The position numbers and the translations under genes are program-made. DNA of 64,000 bases from Prorocentrum cordatum (taxonomy: Eukaryota; Sar; Dinophyceae; Prorocentrales; Prorocentraceae). A model generated the notes under the pieces. That model worked only from the letters and a program-made list of their open reading frames with translations, was not told the origin of the DNA and did no database searches. The stretch is from NCBI GenBank assembly GCA_963575745.1, contig CAUYUJ010019269.1, positions 119,360 to 183,359 on the forward strand, written 5' to 3'. Below, piece by piece: positions 1 to 12,640 of the stretch (positions within the stretch are counted from its first letter, which is position 1; each line of letters starts with the position of its first letter).

Positions 1-720
1 CTGGCACTAAAGCACATATCCAGAAACGTCCGTCCTCAATCCCCCCTCCCTCTGCCTCATCCTCCCTCCTCGATCGTCAGGTTTTGATCCTCCTTGAGCC
101 CTTCCTCGCCAAAACCCCGATCCTCGAACCCCTCCTCCATATGCCTCCTCATCTCCCCCCCGCTCGTCCCCTCGACGTCAGAGAAACGGGTCCCGGTGGA
201 AGCAGGCAGTAGCTCACGGGGCGCTTCCCGACAGGGTCCGTCAACCGGATGACGGCACCAATGCCCCGGAATGGCCATAGGGGTCCAAACGCCGTGGATA
301 CAACTCCAGAATCGATTGACTGCGTGACCCCTCTCCTTTACCCTACATTGTTCACGTTGCACCTTCGGGGGCACCGCCTGTCCAATCGCGCCGCTGACTG
401 CGTGACCGGAATCAAGCCGAGCCACCGACGAATCTGCGCCGAACCCACATCGTGCCAGCGCCCGATTGAGCAAAATGCAGCAATATACAAGACAAACGCC
501 CAGAGATCTGATGTCTTTGTTTTGGTCCACTTCGGGCGCCCCAGAAGTTCCTTTCCTCTCGAGCGGGGGGGTCGCGACCGACTGGGACGTCCAAGGTGGC
601 CCCAGCGAGACGGCGGAAGTAAATGTTTTCCCAAAATTGTATGCCAAATTGGGCCCCCCGTGGGGGGGAGGGGGGCCAAGCCGGGGAGCCACCTTTTTTG
701 ATCGATGGCCCGCCAGACGA
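1..720. other. No recognised feature
   Basis: Mixed-composition DNA. Frames are open on both strands but none is protein-like. A GGGCCCCCCGTGGGGGGAGG palindrome-like stretch lies near 650-680. Confidence 0.5.
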
Positions 721-1194
721 CAAGAGAAGCCTTCAAAAGAGCCCCAAGGGGCCCTCAGAAGGCCTTCAGAAGCCCCCCCAGACGCTCCAAGATGCCCCCC
801 CTCAACCCCACCGAGAGCCAGCAAGCAAGAGGTCTCCAAGACGCCCCAAGATGCTTCCAAGAAGCCCTCAAGAGACACCCTAAGAGATCAAGGAATCCGA
901 TCAGGGCGGGGCTTTCGTCCCGACCAATTTTCTGACGGATCTGGGGACTGGCCAAGGCCCCGGGAGACGGGACACTGCGAAAGACCTCAGCCCTCTTCTG
1001 TTCAAAGCGTTTTGGTGGTCTGGGAGGTCCCCCGAAACACGAAGGGTAGCAGATGGACCTCCCTCCCACTCCCCGAACCCGCGGGACGACTGACACCGCC
1101 GTCGCAGTGCTGGCCGCGGGGTAGGGCGTGTTTCCGTCCTCCCTCTCCTCATGCTCCAGTTCCTCGATCCTCCTCCTCCCTCTCCTCCCCTCCC

Positions 1195-1330
1195 CCTCCC
1201 CCTCCCCCTCCTCCTCCTCCTCCTCCTCCTCCTCCTCCTCCTCCTCCTCCCTCCTCCTCCTCCTCCTCCTCCTCCTCCTCCTCCTCCTCCTTCTCCTCCT
1301 CCTCCTCCCCTTCTTCCTCCACCTCCTCCG
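1195..1330. repeat. CCT microsatellite
   Basis: CCT/TCC repeats with a few interruptions; frames give poly-P/S/L or poly-R/E/G. Confidence 0.95.
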
Positions 1331-1726
1331 ATCTTCGATGTCATCTCTCCCTCTCTCCCTCCCTCCGTCCTCCTTCTCCTCCTCCCTCCTCAAGCACAAG
1401 CGGCTTTAGAGCAGGTCCATAGCTATACCTTTGGCTCCAGACGGCCATGTAGCCACCCTCGGCGCCTCATCGCGGACATGCTTGCGGCATCCTGCGGGTC
1501 CGAACACTTTCATCGTTCTCGATTGTTCTGCTGTACCTCACAGCTGAGCTGAGACCAAGGGACATTCATACCTGCAAAGGCAGTTGGTGTTTCCTTCCTG
1601 GACATCTTCGGCGCGGTCCAACCCAGGGTCGAAGCGCGTGGGGTGCCGGCGGGCCCTCCCATGCAGAAGCCTCACCTCAGCTCCTGGGTGTACTTCAATG
1701 GTGATGTTACTCGGAGGGAGTTGTGA

Positions 1727-2197
1727 ATGTTGTATTGTAGATTCGCAACGTCGCATTTCAAGATGTTGTTTCGCTTTCGAGCGGTGTGGCACTCGTGGAG
1801 GTGCACCATTCCATACACTGGTCACTGTGCAGGCGGCGACTTTCAGAGTCTATACGTGGCCCGGCGCGGGCGGCTGCTGCGAAGCTACTTAACGCCTTCA
1901 GTGCATGGTTTGTGGCTCGGCAAGACGGCTCGATGGATCCTGCCTCACCCTTCGCCCACCCGTTGGTTTCCAGCGGTATCAGGAGACATTGCTGGCATAC
2001 TCGGGACGGCCTGCACTCTCTACGGTGAAGTCCCGTGTGTGGACGATGAATCCTTCAAGGGCACATTGCGTTATATCATTCAGACTTGGCAGCGTCGGTT
2101 GGTGGGAATTTTCAGCACTCCTTTCTATGGTCACGTTTGGTTTTATCCTAGCGGCGGGGAACCTGGGATACCGGTGAAACCATTGTGTGGGGGCTGA
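1727..2197 (+). CDS. Hypothetical ORF, 156 aa
   Basis: An ATG-to-stop frame in one of the few stretches without obvious repeats (1430-2230). The product is rich in W, R and aromatic residues and has no recognisable motif or neighbour support. It could equally be non-coding. Confidence 0.15.
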   Translation: MLYCRFATSHFKMLFRFRAVWHSWRCTIPYTGHCAGGDFQSLYVARRGRLLRSYLTPSVHGLWLGKTARWILPHPSPTRWFPAVSGDIAGILGTACTLYGEVPCVDDESFKGTLRYIIQTWQRRLVGIFSTPFYGHVWFYPSGGEPGIPVKPLCGG

Positions 2198-2639
2198 GGA
2201 ACTCGAAATCCGCCGACTCTGTCGGCGTGTGCGAGGGGCTTGTCTGTTCGAGTCGTCGTCTCCGTCGTCCCCTTTCAGTGCACCCTCCTCCTCAAGCCTG
2301 CCAGCGAGAGACACATCTAGCAATGTTGCAGCCGAGTCGAAGGGACGCCCCTTCCCTTTGATCCCTTCCCAATCGCAGGGAGGGGGTCCCGGGGGGGGGG
2401 TCGGGGACGAATCCCCCCACTGCGATTTCACAATTTTCGGTTTGCTGTTCCTTTTTCGTTTTTTGGGGTTCGTCATTCGCTTTCTTCCTTTGGAGGGTGG
2501 GGCTCTGTCTGAATCGTTTCCGTTTGGACTTCCTGTTCTCTCGTGCGTCGGTGGCGCATGGCCAGGGATGCGCCTGGGGCTTCGGGTCCTTGGGGGGGGG
2601 AGAAGGAGGGCCAGATACGCATTCCACCCCGATGGTCCG

Positions 2640-3172
2640 AGGGCCTCAGAGAGTACCAATACAGGCCGCGAGGGCCCCAGGAGGCCCCCGAGAAACGTCC
2701 AAGAGGGCCCCCAATCGCCAAATGATCGGTCCAACACGCGCTCCAGCCCTCCAGACTGCCCGATGGGGTCTCGAACTAGCCCCAAGAGGCCTCCAAAAAC
2801 TCCAGAGAGGGCCCCAAGAGGTAGCATTCATGTGTGTTCCTTGGGTTGGTTGATGATTTGGGCGTTCTCGCCGTTTCTTCTAACTGCCGCTCCAAGATGG
2901 ACCAAGAGGCCTCCAAGAGGGCCCGTAACAGCCCAAGGGGACCCCAAGATAGCCCAAAACGCCGCCTTCAAGACGGCCCAGGAGGCCCCGAAGACGGCTC
3001 CAAGAGCGTGCCCAGACGGGGGACCAGGAGGTTCCGACGAGGCCCAAAGAGGCCCACAATAAGTCCCCAGGAAGCCCGACGAGGCAACCAAGACGCTCCC
3101 AAGAGGCCCCCAGACTCCTCCCCAGAGGCCCCCGAGACCCTTCTGAAGAGACCCCAAGAAGCATCCCCTGGC
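2640..3172 (+). repeat. CCAAGA/GGCCC minisatellite module with core
   Basis: Degenerate 10-12-bp repeats of the CCCCAAGAGGGCC type on both sides of a non-repetitive core at 2821-2888 (contains GGGCGTTCTCGCC). Same design at 6590-7305, 30590-31225 and 40196-40840; a core-less stretch lies at 725-890. Reverse-strand frames here give LGASWG-type pseudo-proteins. Confidence 0.85.
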
Positions 3173-3179
3173 CCACAGC

Positions 3180-3204
3180 AGCGTCGTCGTCTCCGCCGCC
3201 GCCA

Positions 3205-3254
<50 letters not shown>

Positions 3255-3260
3255 CCCCCT
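3180..3260. repeat. CGT/CCG microsatellite
   Basis: CGTCGT and CCGCCG repeats directly after a minisatellite module. Confidence 0.95.
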
Positions 3261-3825
3261 CAGGGTCGGCGGCTCCGGCCGTACGGCCTTCGCAATCATC
3301 ATGAACATTTCATGACTACTTCGCCGTGTCAGGCTTCGTGATCTTCGGCGAGGGCAGGCTGTTGCCGCAGGTAGGTTCCATTCGAATCACGACTCTGTGA
3401 TGGGCTCCACTCCACTCCACCCCGATCCACTCCATTCCACTCCACTCCACTCCTCCTCCCTCCTCCCTCCTCCCGATCCTCCGTCTGCTCCTCCCTTCCC
3501 CCCACCCCTCCACAATTACACAATATGAAAATACTCTCCCACTTCCCCTGATGGCGTCCCGAAGATATCCGACCCCCCCCCCGCGTACTGCTTTGTTACA
3601 CACAGGATTCCCGGGAAACGGGTTTTCGCCTGCGTTTTTTTCCCAAAATGCTGCTCTCGCTGAGGCGCCGGCCTCATTTCTGCTCCCGAATCGTTCCGAA
3701 TCGTGCTCCCGCTGCAGCGTGGGCCTCATTTTCGGATCGGTGTTTGGCCTCCGTCGTTCAGGATGGCGTTCTCGCCCCAGCGCGGGCCTCTTTCTCGCGC
3801 GCCCATCCGCCCGCCACCACCGCGC
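3260..3825. other. No gene seen; ACTCC repeats
   Basis: Contains short CCACTCCACTCC repeats (3405-3455); otherwise unrecognised. Confidence 0.5.
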
Positions 3826-4022
3826 CGCACCACCACCACCACCACCACCACCACCACCACCACCACCACCACACCACCACCACCACACCACCACCACCAC
3901 CACCACCACCACCACCCACCACCACCACACCACCACCACCACCCACCACCACCACCACCACCACCACCACCACCACCACCACCACCACCACCACCACCCA
4001 CCACCACCACCACCCACCACCA
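3825..4022. repeat. CAC microsatellite
   Basis: CACCAC with single-base phase slips, giving His, Thr and Pro runs by frame. Confidence 0.95.
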
Positions 4023-4254
4023 ACAACCACGCACACACGCACGCACGCACGTGCACCACCACCCACTACGCACGCGCGCGCGGAGCCACAGGTCCGCTAC
4101 GACACGCGTCCGCGGATAGAGAAAATCAGCGCCATGGTAAGGGATGGGAGGGAGGGGTAGGACGTCAGACATGACGCGAGCGCACCTAGCTTGCCATCCC
4201 CCCTCCCCTTCACCCCCTCACAGATCCAACGGCATGTTCTTGCTCACTGTCACT

Positions 4255-4380
4255 CGCCACCGCTGGGACGTCCATTCCCCGTGCAGTTCTCGGCTTCGTG
4301 CGCGCATTTCTCGCAAGATCGGCCCCAAATGCTCCTCGAGGGCGTCTGCCGAGAGAACACGCACACGCCCGAGCGATGCC
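4255..4380. mobile_element. TIR element family C, copy 1
   Basis: Diverged member: CCACCGCTGGGACGTCCATT at the left, CACACGCCCGAGCGATGCC at the right, with the shared interior GCTCCTCGAGGGC. Confidence 0.6.
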
Positions 4381-4384
4381 GAGG

Positions 4385-5201
4385 TCCGGTCCCAGCAGGC
4401 CCCGAGCCCTCTCCAGGGGCCGGCCCCTCTCGTCGCACCGCCAGCGCCAGAGACGGCGGACTGGCACCCAGAGAGAGAGAGGGCCTCCACACCTCGTGGA
4501 GCACCCGGGCCCTCACCCCAAGCCGTTCCCCCGACGGCCTCGGGGCCCGGGGAGGGCCCCCCGGAGGCCGAAGGCGGGGGGGGAGATTCGCGCTGGTCTT
4601 CGACGCCGAAGGGGATCCCTCGACCACGCACGATAGACAAGCGCGTTCCACCACTCGCAAATGAGCTACTCGCTGATGGCTTGGATCCGCCGCCTGGGAT
4701 TCACGATCCATTACATGAAGGGTGAAATGTTTGTTTCTGGGCGTTCGCGTGTAAGCACTTTGCGGGTCGCCGAACGCGTTCGGTGGTGATCGGCGGTTGC
4801 CCGATCACCAGATCGCTCCACGCTGTCCGATCCTGGGCCGCTGCCGGCGTTCAACCTCGAGCGCCCGCGGCGTCGAGGCGACACGAACCGACTGCATGCT
4901 TGTTCAATAGCGCTGCAGGTCGACGCACGCAGCAGGCAGGATCACACCAAGAAAGCTCTGGGCGCGCGACTGACTAACACGGGCGGGCAGAAAGAAATTC
5001 CTGTCGGTTGCGCCAAAGAGGGGGTGCTACGTTGGAGAATGTCTGGTAGGATCGGTGGCTTCCCCGTCACACATCGGACCTCCAGCGGCAGTTCGGGACG
5101 AGCTCGGGCAACCCCAAAACGACCTCGTCGAGGCGCAGCTGCAAAGCCCTACGCAAAACGACGAATGAATGAGTGATCCTATGCAAGACGTAGGTAGCAG
5201 C

Positions 5202-5264
<63 letters not shown>

Positions 5265-6590
5265 CACTCTGGAAGCTCATTCTAACATATACCACCTCGG
5301 TTTCATAGCCTCTAATGGCCTTTAGCGGTCTTTAGTATATCACTAGTGGCCTCTAGTGGCCTGTACTCGCCTTGAAGCTGGCCCGAAACGGACTTCAGTA
5401 GCCCCCAAAACAATGCAAAGGAGTCTCTTACGCATTTTGAATGAGCTTCCACAAAAACCAACTTACATGAGGCTCAAGGCTCAAAGTCCTGTCAGGGTGG
5501 CCCGCGAGGGGCAGGACTCGGTGTGAAACTGTGTGAAGCCCTCAGATGTCGAAGTGCGCCTTCGCTGCCCAGCAGGCAAATTCAAGAGTCAAGCTTTGCC
5601 AGGTCTTCTCGCTGCCAGCCAGCTTTACCAGCTTAATTGAAATGACCTTTGATGCGCAGCTTCGGGGGGCCGCGAGGTAGGCCAAATCCACGCGCGCGCC
5701 AACAAGCCGCACCGGAGTTCACTCTCGCGACGGGCTACTTCTCCCAGACATCCCGCGTCGCGACTTGTTCACAGAACGGATGAGGCGAAAGCATAGTCGA
5801 TACACTATACGACCTATACGAATATTTAATCTCTGATGGTCGGCGTGTTTGGAGGATGTATCGGGCGCCGCGGCCGTCTCAGAACGTCCCAGAACGCTCT
5901 GAGACGCTCTGGAACGGATATAGCTCGCCTCAAGGCCCGTCCGAGTAACATATGTGAAGTTTGAACCCCTTCCCCCGGGCCGGCTTTGCATCCTGCATCG
6001 GCTTTTCACGGCATGGCGAGGGCCCCATGGTGGCGGACAACAGCAAGAGGTCCTCCGTCGTGGCCCCAGACTAGCCGTGCCCCGATTTCTCAGTATACCC
6101 GGTCCCCAAAGTCCCCAATCTTTCCCCGGGGCCGGCTTTCCATCCCAAATCGACTCGGGATGGAAACCTGAGCCGACCAGGAGGAGAAGGAGGAGGAGGA
6201 GGAGGAGGGACGAGGAGGAGCAGGAGGAGGAGGAGGAGGAGGAGGTTGAACGAATTGTAGTTTTGTTGGCGGTCATGGGGCCCAGTGAAGGCCTCAGGCG
6301 GCCGAAGACGACCCAACAAACCTCCATCGCAGGTCTTGCCACGACGCGAGCAGGTCCGGGAGGGCTGCTGGGGAACATGACTTACAAAAGCCGCCGACCC
6401 AACGGGCCGAGGGCGTGCTTTCGAGCAACTTCGTCCCGATGTTCTCTTGTGGCTACTTGTTCTTCCTCTTCCTCTCCATGTTTACGTTCCTCCAATTTTG
6501 AACTTGCGTTCAGTTGCTCCTTGATGTACAACTCGTGAGACCTCCGCTGACTGGTTACCGATATGCTCGCGCGCGCGGTGCCACCCCCTG
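4385..6590. other. No gene recognised
   Basis: GC-rich 4390-5060, then the AGT tract, then less GC-rich DNA with repeated CTAGTGGCCT and CTTTAG motifs (5300-5360), a family G copy (5855-5945) and a short AGG tract (6176-6245). No convincing coding run. Confidence 0.5.
5197..5264. repeat. AGT microsatellite
   Basis: Uninterrupted AGT repeats, about 20 units. Confidence 0.95.
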
Positions 6591-7305
6591 GGGTCCCCCG
6601 AAGAACAAAAACACCCCTGACAAGTCCCGGCAAGGTCCCGGCAAATCCCAGCAAAGTCCCAGAAAGGTCCCGGCAAATCCCGGCAAATCCTGGCGAGGTC
6701 CCGACAAGGTCCTGGGCAGGTCCCGGGCAGGCCAGGTCCCAGCAGGCTCCCAAGAGCGTTCCAGGACCGCTTCACCTGGCCTCCAAGAGAGCTCAACATG
6801 GCCCGAGACAGCCCAAGAGCGATCCAAGACGCTAAAGATGGCCTCCAGACAGCCCAAAGCGCCTTCAAGACGCCCCAAGAGGCCTCCAAGAGACCACCCA
6901 AGAGGGCACACAAAGGCAGAAATCAGTGATCCCCCTGCAGTTGTTGAAGGATTTTGGCGTTCTCGCCTTGCGGGCTTACTGGCGCTCCAAGAGAGCCCTA
7001 GAGGCTTCCAGGATCGCCCCAACACGGCCTCAGAGGCCTCCAAAAGGGCCCCAAGACGGCCCAGGATGGTCCCAAGACAGCCCAAGAGGCGCCCAAGTCG
7101 ACCCATGAGGGCCCAAAACGGCCCTGAAGGGGACCAGGAACCGAAAAGTCCAGCCTGCGGCCCCAAGAATCCCCCAGGAGGCCGCATGAGGCCCCTTAGA
7201 AGCCCGAAGAAGCCGCCAAGAGGCCCCACGAGGCCCCAAGAGACCCCCAAGAGGCCCCAACAGGCCACTGAGAGGACAATCGCGAGAGCCCAACTAACAT
7301 CCATG
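6590..7305 (+). repeat. CCAAGA/GGCCC minisatellite module with core
   Basis: Arrays flank a core at 6906-6990 containing GATTTTGGCGTTCTCGCC and TTACTGGCGCTCC. The first 150 bp uses a CCCGGCAAGGTCCCGGCAAA variant. Confidence 0.85.
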
Positions 7306-7683
7306 AGACCGCTGACCCAAAACCCACCGCCTCCGAAGAAATGCAGCCGCAAAACCGCACCGCTTTGACAACAACACCCCGATAACCCAGGGATAATAAA
7401 CTTCGCGGTTCCCGCGGGGATACTGAAGGATTGTCCCGGGGAAGGTAGGTTATGATTATGGTGCTGAAGATGACGACGATGAAGATGATGTGATCCTGGG
7501 CGCTCCGCACAAGGCTGACACGAGAGATCTCGAGGCTCGTGACTAACAGGAGGCTGAGATGGAGGAGGAGGAGGAGGTTAAACCAAGCGCACGACACAAG
7601 GCTGACTCGCGAGATCTCGAGGCTCGTGGCTACTTGCCCGGAGAGGCGCGCGGCACAAGGCTGACTCGAGCGATCCCGAGCGT

Positions 7684-7687
7684 TGAC

Positions 7688-7724
<37 letters not shown>

Positions 7725-7749
7725 CTGATGCTGATGCTGATGCTGATGC

Positions 7750-7810
<61 letters not shown>
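7684..7810. repeat. GAT microsatellite
   Basis: GAT repeats with a GCTGAT variant block in the middle. Flanked on both sides by imperfect copies of GCACAAGGCTGACTCGAGAG-like sequence (7500-7680, 7830-7960). Confidence 0.95.
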
Positions 7811-8703
7811 AATGGTGGTGATCCTGGGCGCTCGGCACAAGGCCGACTCGAGAGAACTCGAGGCACGTGGTAATACAACTTGCCAGCAAGCGATCAACAC
7901 AAGACTGACCCGAGAGATCTCGAGGCTCGTGGATATACAACTTGCCAGCAAGCGCTCGGCACAAGAGAAGAAAAAACAGGGTGGGAGTAGGGAGAGAGAA
8001 GAGGATGGCCCCAGGATCGATGTTCCGACAATTCGTGGATTCGGGACCTTCGGCTTTTTATTCGTTAAAACGGATTCGTTTTAATCGTTTCAATATCGCA
8101 TGTAGGGGTGTCCGCGGTGGGACCCAGCGGGAGGTAAAAAACACACCGGGGATACAAACAAATCTGACCCTGGGGTGGGGGGAGGGGGAGGAGGAACACG
8201 AGAAGGAAAACAGGAAGAGGAAAAGGAAGAGAAAGAGGAGAAAAAAGACAAGGAATGACAATAAAAATGAGCCGGGGGAAGAATAATAATAATAATAACG
8301 CGAATGAATAAAAAGGAAAAGGAAACTAAACATGAGAAGGAGGTATCATCACATGGCCCTGCCGCGCGTTCGTAACTTGGGCAAATTGAACTGGTGAGAA
8401 TCCCACAGCCCCGCCACACGTTCGTGATTGCGGAAGCTGGTGTGGTGAGACCACCATGGCCATGCTCAGCGTTGCTGATGCTGTTGCTAGTCAGCATGAT
8501 ATGATAGCAACTTCGATCCCCGCAATTTTCCTGTGGATTATACAGTTCGGCCTCCGCGCCTTCCTCCACAATTAAATTCGATTGGCCTGAGATATTTAAA
8601 AAAAGTTCGGGGGGGAAAGGGGGGTGTACTTTATTATCGCCCGCACTCGATCAAACGACAGCGGCGAGACAGATGAGCGAAACGATTGAATAAGCATCAC
8701 CTT

Positions 8704-8981
8704 GCGGAGCTCCGCGCGGATTTCTGGAATCGGCGCTGGACCCTCTTTTTCATGGCAGTCCCCAAACATGGTGGTCACAACGCCCGGCGGTGAGTTTCGG
8801 GCGATTGGGTGTCACCACCCGGTTTGGGGAGTCGTGTGGTTTTTCGAAGATGTCCCGATCGTTGGTGGGTCCAGGAGTCACAAAGACCCGATCCCAGGCG
8901 CGCGGAGCGCGCCAGTGGCGGCGCCAGAGGCGCCGCCAGGGGCCTCCAGCACCGACTCAAGAAATCCGTGCGGAGCTCCGA
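8704..8981. mobile_element. Foldback element family D, copy 1 (interrupted)
   Basis: Arms GCGGAGCTCCGCGCGGATTT and, on the other strand, TCGGAGCTCCGCACGGATTT. The centre has the palindromes GGCGCGCGGAGCGCGCC and GGCGGCGCC. About 150 bp (8745-8895) interrupts the left side. Confidence 0.75.
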
Positions 8982-9032
8982 AGGCTCATGCGTGTGTGAT
9001 GATTTGACATCCGAGTCGCCATACGGAGCGAG

Positions 9033-9178
9033 GATCTCGCAGATGCATCAGCGATACATTGGCGATGCATCGGCGACGTCGGTGTTGCATCGGCGACACC
9101 AACGCTGAGCAAATCAGGCTTCACATCGAGCCACATCGCCAATGCAGCGGCGATGCGGCGCGATCCTCCGACCCCAGC
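9033..9178. repeat. Family E element (CATCGGCGATGCATCGG), copy 1
   Basis: Nested ATGCATCGGCGATG palindromes with the right arm GCGGCGCGATCCTCCGACCC. The left arm is eroded. Confidence 0.65.
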
Positions 9179-9294
9179 CGCTCAGACCCAACTTGGAAGA
9201 CCAGGATGCACGGCGACTCCCTGATATGATTGTCAATCCGCGGCCCAAAAACCCCCGACTGCTTCCTATGGGGATAGTTCTCCATCCAGGACAC

Positions 9295-9520
9295 ATTATG
9301 GATGGATTCGGGCCTGGAAGCGGGCCCCAGCTCCCGAATTCTGTGAACAAGGCCAGGATCGAATTCGAGGAGTCACTCCGCAAGGATCTCAGGATTTCAG
9401 GGCCTGAGAAGGGCTGCTGAACCAAGGAACGCTACACAAGGAACGAGGCCCCTTTTTGGCACCAGCAGCGCCTGGGTACACGAGGAAGGCTACAGGAACA
9501 ACCACGGAATGCCCCAAGGA
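9295..9520 (+). repeat. Family Q repeat, inverted pair with 10935-11160
   Basis: The complement of this segment aligns over about 220 bp with 10935-11160 (shared CAGGCGCTGCTGG, CCAAAAAGGGGCCTCG, TTGTGTAGCG, TTCAGCAGCCCTTCT). Spacing between the arms is about 1.4 kb. Confidence 0.7.
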
Positions 9521-9901
9521 ACAGCGAGCCCTTTCCGAATCCAGAGTGGCTCTTATTCCAGCGCCTTGACTGTAGAGTCGAAACGCTGCCATAAGGAACT
9601 CTGAATAGGGAACGAGGCCCCTTTCGTCCATACGATCAGCTTCGATTTCCCCAAAAACAGCTACGGAAAACCTGAGACGCACTGCAAACCAATTCAGGAA
9701 CACTGAGCTCCTCCCCAAAGAAAAGGCTTCCTTCTTCAGCGGCCCGGCGACTGTATTTCGAAACAGCAGACAATCCACACTCAAGCCTATGGGGAGGGAG
9801 AATAGGAAAAGCAAGGCGATGAAGCCGCGATAGTCCTGGGAACGAGCTGTCGGACCCCGAACGGGGTGCCAGTTCGATCGGGGAGCCCCCTCCGACAACA
9901 C
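9389..9901 (-). CDS. Hypothetical ORF, 170 aa
   Basis: Moderately balanced composition with a short hydrophobic stretch (FIALLFLFSLPIGLSVDCLL). Its 3' half lies in a repeat whose inverted copy at 10935-11160 does not preserve the frame, which argues against coding. Confidence 0.12.
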   Translation of the reverse strand: MLSEGAPRSNWHPVRGPTARSQDYRGFIALLFLFSLPIGLSVDCLLFRNTVAGPLKKEAFSLGRSSVFLNWFAVRLRFSVAVFGEIEADRMDERGLVPYSEFLMAAFRLYSQGAGIRATLDSERARCSLGHSVVVPVAFLVYPGAAGAKKGPRSLCSVPWFSSPSQALKS

Positions 9902-10024
9902 ACGCCCATGGCCCGCCCCAGAATCTCACCCCAGGAATTCGGAGGGTCGTATAGGTGTGGGCGCTACTTGTCCGCTTGCGCATTCCAGCGTCTGGACTGC
10001 ACGTGCAGCGCCGGCCCCTCCGCT

Positions 10025-10049
10025 CGACGAGGACGAGGACGAGGACGGA

Positions 10050-10146
<97 letters not shown>

Positions 10147-10195
10147 ACGACAACGACGACGACGGCGGCGGCGGCGGCGGCGGCGGCGACGACCA
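10025..10195. repeat. GAC/ACG microsatellite
   Basis: GAGGAC, then GAC/ACG, then GGC repeats. Confidence 0.95.
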
Positions 10196-10346
10196 GCGGC
10201 GCCCGCGGCGCGGGCGGCGGCCGCGGGCGCCAGGCCGTGGACGACTCCGCCGGCCGCGCTGGCGGCGGCGCGTGCCCTCGGGCGGGGGGGCGCGGAGGCT
10301 GCCCCACGGCACCCCGGGACCCGGCGGTGCCCGCTCCACTGTGGGT

Positions 10347-10508
10347 CATGTCGGGCCTATCCCCCTGCAGGGGGATTCTGTGCGAAAAATACAAAAAAAA
10401 ACCCAAAACATACCCCCCAAATGCTCAGAAGAAGTCAAGAGATCGTCCCCGGACTGTTTTTTTTGACTATGTTTGAAGATCCCCCCTGTAGAGGGACACG
10501 CCCGACTT
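10347..10508. mobile_element. TIR element family B, copy 1
   Basis: Ends CATGTCGGGCCTATCCCCCT and GGGACACGCCCGACTT. CCCCCTGCAGGGGG is the subterminal palindrome at the left. The interior has the paired motif ...CCGGACTG / GACTATGTTT. Imperfect direct repeats CACTGTGGGT and AACTTTGGGT flank it. Confidence 0.75.
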
Positions 10509-10934
10509 CAACTTTGGGTGATCCAAGGGGGGGGGGGGTCCAGCTGCAAGGGGGTGGTGCAATAGATTTGGGGCAGTTGCATTGCAAAGGTATTGCGCCG
10601 GAGACTTGTATTGCCTTGCAGTGCAAGTAGACAGAATATTGCACGCGAGGCTCCAGCACTACATCTGCGCCCCAGAATGTATTGCACGCCACAAGTGTAC
10701 TGCCACCCTACAAATCTACTGCGCCACCCCCTTGTCGCTGGACCCCCTTTTGGGTCAACCCGATCCATGGCCCGCCGGCGGTGAGAGGCCTGGCTCCACG
10801 GGGCTCCCTCGCGAGGCCCTGAGGTCCTGAGGTCCTCGCGGCGTGGTGCCCAGAGTTCGGGAGCTGGGGCCCGTTTCCCGAGGACCCAGGGCCATCAGAG
10901 ATGGGTCCAGGACAGGACACTACCCCATGGGGCC

Positions 10935-11160
10935 CGCTGTTCCTGATGTCGTTCTGTGGTTGTTCCTGCAGCTCTCCTCGTGCACCCAGGCGCTGCTGGC
11001 GCCAAAAAGGGGCCTCGCACCTTGTGTAGCGTTTCTTGTTTCAGCAGCCCTTCTGAGGCATGAGGTCCTGAGATTGCGGCGTCTCCTGGAATTCGGTCCT
11101 GGCGTGATGCCCAGACTTCGGGAGCTGGGCCCCGCCTCGAGAGGCCCCGGGGCCATCAGA
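10935..11160 (-). repeat. Family Q repeat, second arm
   Basis: Inverted copy of 9295-9520. A short related piece (AGTTCGGGAGCTGGGGCCCG) lies at 10853. Confidence 0.7.
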
Positions 11161-12640
11161 AGTGGGAGGCGGTCGGGAGAACTGGGGCCGCGGATTGACA
11201 AAACCATATTGGGGATGGCCGTGCATCCAGGTTGGGACTCGTTGCCCTCAGCACAACCCCCCATCCATTGCGAGTTGCCTCACAAAAGCTTGGCCTCCTA
11301 ATCCTTGCTCCAGTTAAGACGCCCAAGCCAGAAGGCGAAAGCTCGTTAGTGCAGTTGTTGGTTGTCGTTCGGGGTCTAGCTGGCGTTTGCGCAATTGGAA
11401 GGAACACCCTAGACCAAACCTATGAGCGACGATGTGCATGCAAAAGGGCTGAGCCTATCCTCCTCCTCCTCCTCCTCCTCCTCCTCCTCCTCCTCGAAGC
11501 CTCCACCTCCTCCTCCTCCTCCTCCTCCTCCTCCTCCTCGAAGCCTCGACTCTGCGGGCGGCGTCACCTCTCAGGGCGATCCCCACCCCTCCAGCAGGCG
11601 TCTGCCAACTGAGGTGCGAAAATGACACAGAGATTGCGCAGAGTATCCGCCACCGTGCTGTGAGCACACAGTGGAGCGTCCTCAGGTCCCCCTTCGATCC
11701 CTCTGCACTGATTGTAGTTTGTTCGCCCGCTGTTAAGCCTCGACGGATCGCAGCATCGGATCCGACTGACCAGCCAGGAAGTGCGTGCATACATGCAGGA
11801 CCTTATCGGGTCATGGTCCTGTGGCGGCACCAATGTGGGCTCGTGCGCAGCGCAGCACTGTGCCGAGCCGCCCAATTCTGACGAGGCAGTAAAGAAAACT
11901 AGAGCCGTCTTGATCCCCAGGCGGCTGATTGGAGACTATCGCTAAACTTGCGTTGTTTGCTGCTGCTGCTGCCCGCATACGTGCAAGTAGGGAAGGGCGG
12001 CGGCGACTCTAGAGCGATCGGCGCCCGCCCCCCAGCGTGAGATCTGGCACGGCGGTGGCTGCCATCAGACCAGAGCAGGAATTTGTCTTCCGGCACAGGT
12101 GCAAGTGGAAGTGGCTGGAGCGGCCTGGACCCGACAGGTCATTATCCAAAGGAGGTTCACGATGAAATCTGACTCTTGGGTTCTGATGTCGAGAGATCCC
12201 TATTTCGCTGGGCCGGACCACTCAGAATTAGCAACGGCTGCCCACAACAGCACACCGACACCCGATTCCGAGCAACGGCCAATCCTGGGCCCAAGATCGG
12301 TGTACAGTGCGGGCGCGGCCGCAAGAAACCCTCGCAAGAAATCCAACCCTGAGAACCCGTGTGCGGGGTGTACCTGAGGGGAACCCTGGAGCACCCTCAA
12401 CGCAGCAGCCCCTTCAACGGCTGCGGGAAGTCACCGCGCAGCGCGAGGAGCGAAGAAACCCAGGATACCCTGACGAAAAGCATATGGTTTCTTGATGCGC
12501 GCCCCCACTGTATACGCCGTTCTTGCCAAGCCATGGCGGCGTGTACACACCGATGCCGGGCCCCAGAGTGGGCCCGGCCAGGATCGGAGGCAATGTTTCT
12601 GTCATTCTGCCTGCGGACCCGTCAGGCCAACCCAAGTTAG
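11160..12640. other. No gene recognised
   Basis: Contains a CCT tract (11458-11540). The rest appears single-copy within the window and shows no protein-like frame. Confidence 0.5.

Noticed and set aside
3551-4172. His-, Thr- and Pro-rich frames
   Set aside because: CAC microsatellite read in three frames.
6555-7352. Leu/Gly/Trp-rich LGASWG-type proteins on the minus strand (also at 2.6-3.2, 30.6-31.2 and 40.4-40.9 kb)
   Set aside because: They are translations of the degenerate CCAAGA/GGCCC minisatellite; all frames look alike and no domain is present.
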